From CBDFMG01 sp965221205 [NCBI: bacterium] (GTDB taxonomy: Bacteria; SM23-31): a stretch of DNA of 64,000 nucleotides. The DNA is taken from the NCBI GenBank assembly GCA_965221205.1, contig OZ244870.1, positions 558,001-622,000 of the forward strand. The letters are read 5' to 3'. This document shows positions 36,915 through 46,068 of this stretch, one piece after another (positions within the stretch are counted from its first letter, which is position 1; each line of letters starts with the position of its first letter). The notes under the pieces are model-generated. The model was not told where the DNA came from and ran no database searches. It worked only from the letters and a program-made list of their open reading frames with translations. The position numbers and the translations under genes are program-made.

Positions 36915-37628
36915 TCAATTTACAAATCTAAATTTCAACAGGGTTTTTATAGCCTGTAAAGCATCGGTTAATCCGATCTTTTTTCCTTCTGCAAGTGTAC
37001 GCGCAGAATATGAAATAGGCACTTCACATATCGGGATTTTCTTTTTTGCTAATTTTGCAGTCACTTCGGGGCAGAATTCAAATTCCTGGCATGTTAATTT
37101 AATTGATTTGATGACATCGGCACTGAACACTTTGTAACAAGTTGCTTCGTCCGTTATATTTATGAAATAGAGAATTTTTGTCATCCAAGTCAGCAGCTTG
37201 TTTCCTAGGAAATTAAGTACATTCATACGTTTTGGATATTTCTTTTTCAGAAACCGTGAACCATACACTACCGATGTTTTATTATCAAGAATTGGTTGAA
37301 TCAATGCCGCATATTCACCCGGATCGTACTCTAGATCAGCATCCTGGATCAGAATAATATCTCCAGTGGCATGGTTTAAAGCGGTCCGAATCGCAGAACC
37401 TTTACCCTGATTAATATAATGAGAAATGACTATTATACTGTCAAAATGTGACAGAATTTCTTTTGTATCATCATAGGAACCATCGTCTACAACAATAACT
37501 TCTTTTTCAACATTAAGATGATCAAGTGGAACGTCAAGGACGTTGTCAATAACAAATTTCAATGTTTTTTCTTCATTATAGACGGGAATCAGAATTGACA
37601 ATCTTTTCTTTGTTGCATAGCTTACCAT
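36915..37628 (-). CDS. GT2 family glycosyltransferase (dolichol-phosphate mannosyltransferase-like)
   Basis: 237 aa soluble GT-A enzyme: SILIPVYNEEKTLKFVIDNV, EVIVVDDGSYDDTKEIL, GKGSAIRTALNHATGDIILI, then the metal-binding DADLEYDP and VVYGSRF. It moves a sugar from a nucleotide donor to a polyprenyl phosphate or glycan in the cytoplasm. It is the only intact gene in the minus-strand cluster 35.9-40.9 kb, 44 bp upstream of the broken FAD gene and 30 bp downstream of the methyltransferase. Confidence 0.92.
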   Translation of the reverse strand: MVSYATKKRLSILIPVYNEEKTLKFVIDNVLDVPLDHLNVEKEVIVVDDGSYDDTKEILSHFDSIIVISHYINQGKGSAIRTALNHATGDIILIQDADLEYDPGEYAALIQPILDNKTSVVYGSRFLKKKYPKRMNVLNFLGNKLLTWMTKILYFINITDEATCYKVFSADVIKSIKLTCQEFEFCPEVTAKLAKKKIPICEVPISYSARTLAEGKKIGLTDALQAIKTLLKFRFVN

Positions 37629-37658
37629 TGTTTCCCCAAAGAAGAACAGGTGTTAGGT

Positions 37659-38595
37659 TTATTTACGAACGACTATTTTCTGTTGAGCAGCATAATACGG
37701 TATCTGCAGGTTTTTCAAACCGAAAATTTTACAAAAAATATTCATTATGTTTGATACGAGTGCTGAATATGGTTTGAGCCTAAATATCAAATATGAAAAA
37801 CTTAGTTTTTGATAGTGCTTCCGTGAATCGAGGATCTCAAAACCGGCTTTTTCCATCAACATTGTAATAGTCTTTGGAGTATAATAATACAAATGGACAG
37901 AGAGAATGAACCACCAATTTTTGCCGGCAAGTCTTGAAAGCAGAGAGCCGATGTTCGGATAGTTGATCAATGCAATACCCCTTGGCTTCAGAACGCGATG
38001 TACTTCTTTCATTTCTGCCATTGGATCAGAAGTATGTTCGAGCACATCCCACATAGTTATAACATCAAATGAATCATCATCAAATTTTGATCCTATTAAC
38101 GTTCCGGCAGCCATGTTCACTTGGAAATTTTTATTCCCGTAATCAACAAGCCATTCGGATGGCTCAACTCCAAAAGTCTCCCAACCGTTATCTTTAGCCA
38201 CTTTCAGAAAAAAGCCTGCTGCAGCACCGACATCAAGTATTTTACCTTTCGAGGGAGCAAATTTTTCAACATAACTCAAACCCTTGGTAAAGGTTTCAAT
38301 ACGTCCTATGCTCTGTGATACATAGTTTTCATCATGTCCTTCTGAGTATCCCCTTAAAATGATTTCCGGTTTCAGCCGCGGATTGACATATATCAATCCG
38401 CACTCACTACCCACACTCACTGCATGCAACAATTTGATCTTTACCGACTATTCCGCTTGATGAAGAGAACATTTCTGTAAAATCTACATCCTCTGTGGTT
38501 GGATTCACCTGATACTTAATCGAATAATCGTTCAAACCACAGTTGTTGCAAGGAATTTCATCAAAGTATTTACTGTCAAATTGCAGGTCGCTCAC
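37659..38595 (-). pseudogene. Zinc-ribbon SAM methyltransferase split by a 13-bp tandem duplication
   Basis: From 38595 the frame reads MSDLQFDSKYFDEIPCNNCG and a second cysteine pair ACSECG, then stops. A 13-base direct repeat (GTGAGTGTGGGTA then GTGAGTG) is inserted there; removing it joins the zinc-ribbon exactly to LIYVNPRLKPE. The second part is a full class I methyltransferase: KILDVGAAAGFFLKVAKDNG (motif I), VITMWDVLEHTSDP and RGIALINYPNIGSLLSRLAG. Such proteins occur in polysaccharide and lipid-modification clusters. It abuts the radical SAM gene upstream (stop at 38596). Confidence 0.8.
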
Positions 38596-40099
38596 TTATC
38601 TTTTTCCAATCAATTTATTTCTTATTATCAGTGATTTAATTTTTAATACCTTGTACGGTACCATTTTCATTTTTGTTTCAAAATTTCTTCCAAGAAAATT
38701 AATCAATTGTTTGATGATTTTAAAAGGATAATATTGAATTTTCCAAATTAAAAATGCCCTGTATAATGCAAGCCTGAATGAGTTAAGTGCAGAAAAATCA
38801 TCTCTCCAGGTTGGTGTAAAGTTTAATTGAGAAAGTGTTTCGAAACCGTGAAATTGAGAATAAATAGCTGAACCCGGAACAGGCGCAATAATAAACAGTG
38901 CTATTTCATCAACTCCCTTACGAGTAAGCTGTTTAACATATTCATATGTTTTGTTTCTATCATTATCGGTCTCTTCAGGAAATCCTATAACAAAACACGC
39001 CTGAGTTTTAATACCTATTGAATTCAGAAGTTCTACCGCATAAAGGCCATTATTAAAATCAAATTTTTTACCAATAGATTTAAACATATCTTCGGATCCT
39101 GTTTCTGGTGAAAAAGAGATATAACGACAACCTGCATCATACATAAGTTGAAACGTTTCACGGTCCGTTATATCCGGAATCATAGTTCCTGCAACGATTT
39201 TCCATTTAACACTAAGGCAGCGTTTCAGAATATCTTCACACATTTCTCTGACGCGCCGGCCTTTTATAGTCGGATTCAGATCTTCAATATGAAATTCATC
39301 AATATTCAGATGTCTGACATGATGTTCCATTTCATCAACGACATTTTTTGCTGACCGAGGACGCCATCGCTGATTATTGAGTGACGGCACAACACAGAAC
39401 CTGCAAGGGAACGGACATCCTCTTGACGTCAGAAGTGGTAAAAACTTTCCTTGTACCGGTCCATGCGAATAACCGAGTTTCCAATAGTTTTCCAGCGGAA
39501 AAAAGTCCCAGGCCGGAAATGTCATGGCATTCACATCTTCTATGTAACCTTCAGGATCAGTATATTCAACCTCTTTACCGTTCCAGAAAGCAATGCCATC
39601 GATTGTGATATTTGCCTTTTTCTCACTAATCTCTTTTAAGAGTATGTTGGCGCGTAACTCACATTCACCGGTAAGAACATAATCGGCTCCTGCATCAAAA
39701 AACTCTTTCAGGGCGCTCTTAAGTGAATAAGCAGTAACAGCCTGAGTGTTTTCAACCACCAAAGTGGGGATATCGGAAAAAGTTGACTTCACACTTTTGA
39801 TTATTTCGATAACCGATGAATGAGAGGTCAATATACCGGCATAAAGAATGATCGCATCAGATTCACTGTCGATCCGTTTGAGAATTTCATTTGAGCGTAG
39901 TCCTTGATAGTAGAATTTCCCTTGAGTTCTGATTAAGAACGAATCTGCTTCGAATGAGTCAATAATCTGTAAGTCATATCCTTAGATTGCGAAGACTGCC
40001 TGCCAGATATGCCAAAGAAATCGGCATGAAAGGGATACCGGTAGTCAGAGGATCATTTTTCAGAACGACTATGTTGGGATTTATGAGAGTTAGCTTCAT
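38596..40099 (-). pseudogene. B12-binding radical SAM protein with N-terminal frameshift
   Basis: ATG 40099 begins MKLTLINPNIVVLKNDPLTT, PFMPISLAYLAGSLRN, then a 1-base shift near 39985 leads to stops. The other frame continues DLQIIDSFEADSFLIRTQGK and runs unbroken from 39831 to 38596. The B12-binding-like part ends at ~residue 160; the radical SAM core has TSRGCPFPCRFCVVPSLNN (CxxxCxxC) with EFHIEDLNPT and SFSPETGSEDM. Anaerobic-type enzymes of this class modify lipids or cofactors; exact reaction unknown. Could be restored by a single base. Confidence 0.82.
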
Positions 40100-40110
40100 T
40101 TTGTCTGGTT

Positions 40111-40945
40111 TTATGAGTCCTTTGCGCCTGTTGTTAAACTCTTAAAAATGTATACTATTGTTGCTAATTCAATCAACAAGATAGAAACAACAGTAAGTTT
40201 CAGAATAACACTTCCTCCAATTCTCATGATATTAGTAAACCAAATATCCCAATAATCTATTGATCCTATAGAAATTTGACCAAGATTCGCACCGCATATA
40301 TCAGTAAGCACTAAAGATACAGATTGAAAACCTAACGAAGATTTTATGGCTGAGGTTATTTGAATATAACCCAGTATTATTGGAGAATATCGAGATGTAA
40401 AAGCTGTTAGTTCTCAAGTTCCCATATAGGATGTTTTTTCTAACTCTGCCTGAAAAGTATGCAACATTTGACCGCTATTTACAAAGATTGTAGGAACTTG
40501 AGTAAATATACCGGCAATGAGCAAGGTGTAGAACATTTTCTTATTTAATCCAAATTTTATTGTCTTATATGCTGCTGGTATCAGCATCAAAAGAATGTTC
40601 GTATATTGAAAACGAGGTCCCCAGCTGGTTCCTCCAACAAAATATCCCAAGAATAATGAATAGAATAGTATATTTGAAGTAATAATTATTGTCAATAATA
40701 GCGCTTCCTTATGAAATTGACGGATACTAAAAAAATACAATACTGTCAATGGAGAGTATATAATAATTGACTTTCCCGAACTGACTAATATTCCATAGAT
40801 ATTGTCGATAATTTACACAGGGTTGAGATTTAAATACTGTGCATCAGCGGTAGCAAAAATTAAGTAGGTTTCTATAATTATAAATAAGTCAAAAGTTGTC
40901 AAGAGAAGTATCGGAATGGAGAATAGTGTTGCGGATTTTAAATTT
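40111..40945 (-). pseudogene. Remnant of a GT39-like membrane glycosyltransferase
   Basis: One minus-strand frame reads KSATLFSIPILLLTTFDLFI, then a TAA near 40815, then IIDNIYGILVSSGKSIIIYS, GTSWGPRFQYTNILLMLIPA, a TGA at 40416-40414, and RIGGSVILKLTVVSILLIEL to the end at 40111. The SSGKS..YSP and GPRF motifs with multiple membrane segments are typical of polyprenyl-phosphate-sugar-dependent glycosyltransferases. At least two nonsense codons and loss of the N-terminal half show it is dead. Confidence 0.65.
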
Positions 40946-41048
40946 TTTTATCTGCTGATCATGTAAGTATAAAGACTTGTCTCGATTTATCAAATAGCCT
41001 TCTTGATTCTTTAAAAAAAGAAAATTCCTACAATAGCAACAATGCAGG

Positions 41049-41430
41049 GTAATGCAGAAGAACCCGATTTTCCAGAAAATTCGTTAGATATGATATATAT
41101 TTTTGCTGGGTTACATCATTTGTCAAATTTAGAAAAACTTTTTTTAATTGTAATAGAATATTAAAGAAAAAAGGATCATTTATTTGTTTTGAGCCAAATG
41201 ATGATTGTATTTATAGAAAGCCGATGTTGTTCTTTAGGAATTTTCTGGGATTATATAGCGAAGGTGAAATATTTCTTAAACCAAAGGAAATTAAAAAATT
41301 AATACAGGAAAATAGTTTTGATAACATTGAAGTATACTTTTGTACTCCTAGATATAAGGCATCGTATTTAAATTTCATTAGCAGTACTTCTAGATTTCAA
41401 TTAGATTTCAATCATTTTTTATTATTGTAG
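41049..41430 (+). pseudogene. Fragment of a SAM-dependent methyltransferase
   Basis: Plus-strand remnant: ENSLDMIYIFAGLHHLSNLE (motif IV region), frame change near 41145, then ILKKKGSFICFEPNDDCIYR and PKEIKKLIQENSFDNIEVYF to a stop at 41430. The SAM-binding N-terminal part is absent. Confidence 0.55.
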
Positions 41431-41896
41431 GTAGAAAGTCTTAAAGATTCTCACAAGAAACTATTTCAAATTAGAAAGATTTACCTTTTTACATTAATTC
41501 ACTAAATCATATCCAATTTCTTAAGTATTAAAGCCTGCTTTTTCTATATTTTTCGCCTTTAATAAATCAGGTTTCTCTAAATGTTGTGTCCATTCTATTA
41601 CAATTTCACTACACTTCACCATTGAGTTTCATGTTATCCTTAAATAATCACATAACAGTTGTACATGACTCCCTAATCGTATAAGAGGCAGTAACACCGC
41701 TTATGCAATAATTTGATATACTATTAATAACATCACTCTACCACACGTATAATCCCTTACTTGATATTCCAGAAAGTAATTTATAATTTGCAGACGAGAA
41801 GTATGAACTTTTTATTGCACGTTATATCCCAAAACTTTTTGACTCACAATATCCAATCACTATATTAATTATCAAATACAATGAATTTTCTATATA
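41431..41896 (+). other. Gene-free AT-rich gap
   Basis: 466 bp of low-complexity AT-rich DNA with no convincing frame, repeat or hairpin. Confidence 0.5.
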
Positions 41897-42952
41897 ATGA
41901 ACCTTTATTATGCTGGTTCGCATCAGCAGTGGATCGAATCGTACCAAGGCTATTCTCAACATACTATCGATATTTTGCATCTTTCGGGGAGAAAATGGAA
42001 ATGGAGAATGCACGGCGGTGCAATTACCTTGGCGTATGATTTTTTGAATTATGCTAAAAGACCAGATTTAATCATATGCTCCGACATGCTGAACCTTCCC
42101 ATATTTAAATCGATCTGCCATGATAAGATAAAGAATATTCCGGTCGTTATATATTTTCATGAAAATCAGATTTCCTATCCGTGGTCGCCAGATGATAATG
42201 ATGTTGAACTGAACAGAGATTTTCACTACTACTACATTAATTACACATCCTCTCTTGTGAGTCATTGGAATTTATTCAATTCTCACTATCATAAAAGCAG
42301 CTATTTTTCAGGTCTCGAGAAATATCTCAAGAAAATGCTCGATTATCACAATGAACAAACCATCGATGAAATATCGAATAAATCGTCAGTCCTTTATCTC
42401 GGTTGTGATTTAAAAAAATTTGATCTGCCGGGTAACTATTCATATGATAGTGATCGTCCGATAATTCTCTGGAATCATAGATGGGAATTCGATAAAAATC
42501 CCGAATTGTTTTTTAATACGCTCATCAAATTGAAACAAGATGGTCCGGATATTTTTGCAAAAGCAGCTGATATTTTGCGTGATGAAATCATACAAATCGG
42601 ATACTGCGAATCATTCCAAGAGTATAGAGATTGGCTATGGAAGGCGGATATTATACCGGTGACATCAATACAGGATTTTTTCGGTATCAGCATTGTCGAA
42701 TCGGTCTATTGTAATACGCTCCATTTACTGCCAGAGAGATTATCCTATGGAGAACTTTTCGACGAATCAAACAATCCCGATCTTTTTTATAAAAATGACA
42801 AAGACTTATATATAAAATTAAAAAACAATATATTGAATGTAGGTAAAACGAGAGCACGGGCGGAAGAGATTGCAACACTCATTAAAAAATATGACTGGAT
42901 GGAGATGATAATCGAATACGATAAAAAATTGTCTGAATTATCAACGTTATAA
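41897..42952 (+). CDS. Putative tRNA-queuosine alpha-mannosyltransferase (GTDC1/QTMAN-like)
   Basis: 351 aa GT-B enzyme. The opening YYAGSHQQWIESYQGYSQHT followed by LSGRKWKWRMHGGAITLAYD is the hallmark of the DUF3524/GTDC1 family, recently shown to mannosylate queuosine in tRNA. FHENQISYPWSPDDNDVELN and FNSHYHKSSYF follow; the C-terminal half has WNHRWEFDKNPELFF (donor site) and FFGISIVESVYCN (acidic GT-B motif). Soluble, no signal. It is intact, unlike most neighbours. It needs queuosine in tRNA, but no queuosine gene is visible here. Confidence 0.85.
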   Translation: MNLYYAGSHQQWIESYQGYSQHTIDILHLSGRKWKWRMHGGAITLAYDFLNYAKRPDLIICSDMLNLPIFKSICHDKIKNIPVVIYFHENQISYPWSPDDNDVELNRDFHYYYINYTSSLVSHWNLFNSHYHKSSYFSGLEKYLKKMLDYHNEQTIDEISNKSSVLYLGCDLKKFDLPGNYSYDSDRPIILWNHRWEFDKNPELFFNTLIKLKQDGPDIFAKAADILRDEIIQIGYCESFQEYRDWLWKADIIPVTSIQDFFGISIVESVYCNTLHLLPERLSYGELFDESNNPDLFYKNDKDLYIKLKNNILNVGKTRARAEEIATLIKKYDWMEMIIEYDKKLSELSTL

Positions 42953-42970
42953 CTCATTTCATTTATAACA

Positions 42971-43655
42971 ATGACTGAAGATAAAACAATGAAAATACGT
43001 GCAATTGTATTCGGGGCAACCGGTACAGTCGGAGAGAGAGTTCTCCATGAATGCCTCAAACATTCCGATATGTCGTCCGTGTTGGTGATCAACAGAAAAT
43101 CCTGTGGAGTCAGGCATGACAAGCTAAAGGAAATTATTCATCAGGATTTTTTTGAATTAGTATCGCTCAGAGACCAATTATCCGGATATAGTGCCTGCTA
43201 TTTTTGCATGGGAGTCTCCGCCATTGGTATGAAGGAGGAAGATTACCGGTGTATTACCTATGATCTAACATTGAATGTTGCCAATACTTTAGCCGAGCTC
43301 AATGCTGATATGACGTTCTGCTATGTTTCTGGTGCAGGAACTGACAGCAGCGAAAAAAGACGCAAGTATGTGGGCGCGGGTGAAGGGTAAAGCAGAAAAT
43401 GATCTGGTGAATCTACCGTTCAAAGCAGCATATATGATCAGGCCGGGATATATTCAGCCAACCAAGGGGCTGAACAATACAGTTGCATTTTACAGGTATC
43501 TCTTGCACCATTCTATCCTCTGTTGAGGGTACTCTTTTCCGAAATATGTCACAACATTGAAAAAGATTGGGCTTGCTATGATCCATAGCGTTGCACATGG
43601 CTATAATAAACAAATAATCGAGTGTAAAGATATTGTAGCATTGTCAGAATTGTAA
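42971..43655 (+). pseudogene. NAD(P)-binding epimerase-like gene with two frameshifts
   Basis: Begins at ATG 42971 (or 42989), 18 bp after the mannosyltransferase stop. IRAIVFGATGTVGERVLHEC is a Rossmann GxxGxxG. It runs to FCYVSGAGTDSSEK near 43360, shifts at an A-run, continues MWARVKGKAENDLVNLPFKA and YMIRPGYIQPTKGLNN, shifts again near 43515, and ends IIECKDIVALSEL at 43655. It resembles small atypical SDR NAD(P)H-binding proteins (YwnB/oxidoreductase HTATIP2-like). Confidence 0.72.
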
Positions 43656-43693
43656 TATGAGAATATTTTGTTCTGTTATAGAAAGGAATAGAT

Positions 43694-44401
43694 ATGAAAA
43701 TACTCTATATATATCCCCATCCTGATGATGAGTCGTTTGGGCCTGCGCACGTTATGCATAAACAAATTAGAGATGGCCATGAGGTCTATTTGTTGACGCT
43801 GACAAAAGGCGGTGCTACCAAACAGCGGCACAAATACGGTAAAACCATTGACGAAATGGGAAAGATTCGCTATGAAGAGATGCTGAATGTAGCTAAAACA
43901 CTCAACCTTACCGGGATGAACGTGCATGATCTTCCCGACAGCGGGTTAAAGGAAATGGACCCTCGTGCGATTGAGCAGGTAATAGAAGATGAGATCAGAA
44001 CTGTGCAGCCACATGTAATTGTAACCTATCCCGTCCACGGCATCAGCGGTTTCCACGACCACCTGATCTGTCATGGGATTGTTAAACGAGTCTATATGAA
44101 TATGAAGCAATCCGATCGATATCTTAAGAGGCTGGCCTTTGTAACGATTACCCGGGAAAGTGCCGAAAAAGTTACCTATTTCAATCTGAGTTATTCAACC
44201 GATGAAGAAATTGACTGTATCGTAACCACTGAGAATGTTGATATCGAGGCAAATAAAAAAGCGCTGGACTGCTATGTGACGTTTCAGGACACAATCGATG
44301 CAGTGGGAATTAAGGATATGATTCAACATGAATTTTTCTTTGAGATATTTAAGGAAAACCACAACCCTCCGATCAACGATCTATTTGAAAAGCTGCAATA
44401 A
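43694..44401 (+). CDS. PIG-L/LmbE family deacetylase
   Basis: 235 aa. Zinc-site motif PHPDDE at residues ~9-14, the third ligand in GISGFHDHLICH, and a typical Rossmann-like order (EVYLLTLTKGGATK, RYEEMLNVAKTLNL, VHDLPDSGLKEMDP). It removes acetyl groups from N-acetylglucosamine-type sugars or small thiol conjugates. No signal peptide, so cytoplasmic; substrate not predictable. A short AT-rich gap follows before the M24 gene. Confidence 0.9.
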   Translation: MKILYIYPHPDDESFGPAHVMHKQIRDGHEVYLLTLTKGGATKQRHKYGKTIDEMGKIRYEEMLNVAKTLNLTGMNVHDLPDSGLKEMDPRAIEQVIEDEIRTVQPHVIVTYPVHGISGFHDHLICHGIVKRVYMNMKQSDRYLKRLAFVTITRESAEKVTYFNLSYSTDEEIDCIVTTENVDIEANKKALDCYVTFQDTIDAVGIKDMIQHEFFFEIFKENHNPPINDLFEKLQ

Positions 44402-44576
44402 TCCTGTAACGAATCTTTATACTTTCTTTATATCGGTTTGAGAAGTCATACAAGTATATCCGGATTTTGAGTAATTCCGCATAATTGCTCAAACAAGTTT
44501 TTCTATTAATCATTCTCGATAATATATAGATCATTAATACGTTATTTGATATAACCATTAATTATGAGGTGAAATC

Positions 44577-45917
44577 ATGCGTAAATCACGGATTATTGTG
44601 TTGATTTTAACGTTCTTTCTGCTTGTCGAAGGACTCCCGGCTCAAAATCTCGAATCAGACAATATGCTAGACATGCTGAATCTGATCCGCAAAGAGAAGT
44701 TTGACAATATTCTGCCCCAGGCTATGCGGGATAACAATATCGACATGTGGATTCACGTAATGGGAACAAAAAATGGGGAAGAAGGAAATCTCGATCCACT
44801 CAGATTGGATTTTGGCAGCAATACCGGCACTTTTATTTTTACCGACCGAGGTGATGATAGGATCGAGCGGGCTGTTCTGGGCCGCATATCAGCCACTGTT
44901 CGCACCAGTAAAGCATACGATATTGTGGGACGGGCGGATGAGATTGCAAAGTTTGTTTCGGAACGTGATCCAAATCGTATAGCTGTAAATTTTTCTGAAT
45001 CGATTGCCGTTGCTGACGGCATATCGTACTCGGACTACCGAAAGTTGGTCAGTGATTTAGGCGACAAATATGCACAAAGAATCGTTTCGGCAGAGAACCT
45101 TATTACAGATTTTCGAACAAGAAGAGTGATGAGCGAAGTTGTCTACTTTGGAGAACTGTGTAAAGAAACTGTAGATGTGATTGAGAAGGCATTCGATATG
45201 GTCAAGCCCGGCGTCACTACCGTAGATGATATTGGCAGATGGCTTGTAAACCAGAACATGGTGAGAGGGTTTGACTCGATGTTCCAGTTTCTGATACCGG
45301 GTGTATTTGTCAGAGATGTTGACGGGCACGAAAATGATGCACGTGGAGGCGATCATTACGTTATCCAAAGAGGAGACGTGCTTCACATAGATTTCGGTAC
45401 GATACATATGAACTACCGTATAGATATTAAGCGGACAGCATACATTCTACGAGAGAGAGAAACGACCCTGCCGTCCGAAATTCAGAAAACGTTCGATGAA
45501 GCATTAGAAGTCCGGGAAATTTTTCGCAGAAATATCAAAGCAGGGCGTACCGGACAGGAAACGTTTGAAATCCTTAAGGCTGAGTTAGAGAAGTCGGGAT
45601 TTCATTACACATCGAGGGATCAATATGACACTAATGTCGATCCTGAAATAACCCAGATTAATTTAGGTTTCCACCCGCTGGGTAACAGTTGGCCGGTCGA
45701 TGGAGTCGGCCCGAGTATTGTCGAGAACTCAGAGAAAGCTCAATTGACGATTCCTCCCTATCATCTCTTCGTTTTTGAATATGGGGTGCACAGACCGATA
45801 GCGGAGTTGGGCAAAGAGAAACATATCTATATGGCAATGGAAGACGATGTGATTGTCACCGAACGTGGTGTCGAATTTCTCTATCCGCCGATGATGGGGA
45901 TACGGTTAATACACTGA
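44577..45917 (+). CDS. Secreted M24 metallopeptidase, all metal ligands present
   Basis: 446 aa, ATG with TGAGGTGAAATC upstream, signal ending GLPAQ. LPQAMRDNNIDMWIHVMG marks the local family. M24 ligands: Asp (HIDFGTIHM), Asp (RIDIKRTAY, normal spacing), His (GFHPLGN), Glu (VFEYGVH), Glu (AMEDDVIVTERG). With the 33649 gene it is the most conventional copy, a probable exported Xaa-Pro-type aminopeptidase. A weak repeat-like sequence (CTCATTCCGCTCGGAATTT) lies after the stop at ~45925-45960. Confidence 0.9.
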   Translation: MRKSRIIVLILTFFLLVEGLPAQNLESDNMLDMLNLIRKEKFDNILPQAMRDNNIDMWIHVMGTKNGEEGNLDPLRLDFGSNTGTFIFTDRGDDRIERAVLGRISATVRTSKAYDIVGRADEIAKFVSERDPNRIAVNFSESIAVADGISYSDYRKLVSDLGDKYAQRIVSAENLITDFRTRRVMSEVVYFGELCKETVDVIEKAFDMVKPGVTTVDDIGRWLVNQNMVRGFDSMFQFLIPGVFVRDVDGHENDARGGDHYVIQRGDVLHIDFGTIHMNYRIDIKRTAYILRERETTLPSEIQKTFDEALEVREIFRRNIKAGRTGQETFEILKAELEKSGFHYTSRDQYDTNVDPEITQINLGFHPLGNSWPVDGVGPSIVENSEKAQLTIPPYHLFVFEYGVHRPIAELGKEKHIYMAMEDDVIVTERGVEFLYPPMMGIRLIH

Positions 45918-46068
45918 AGGTATGCAGCTCATTCCGCTCGGAATTTAAAAAACGCTTGTTAAAGTAAACGGTATCTCGTATTTTTTGCTTCTATATACTC
46001 AGACGATATACAAGAACATAATAAATTCATTTCCTTTAAAGATTGGTCTCAGAAATTTCAGGAAGACT

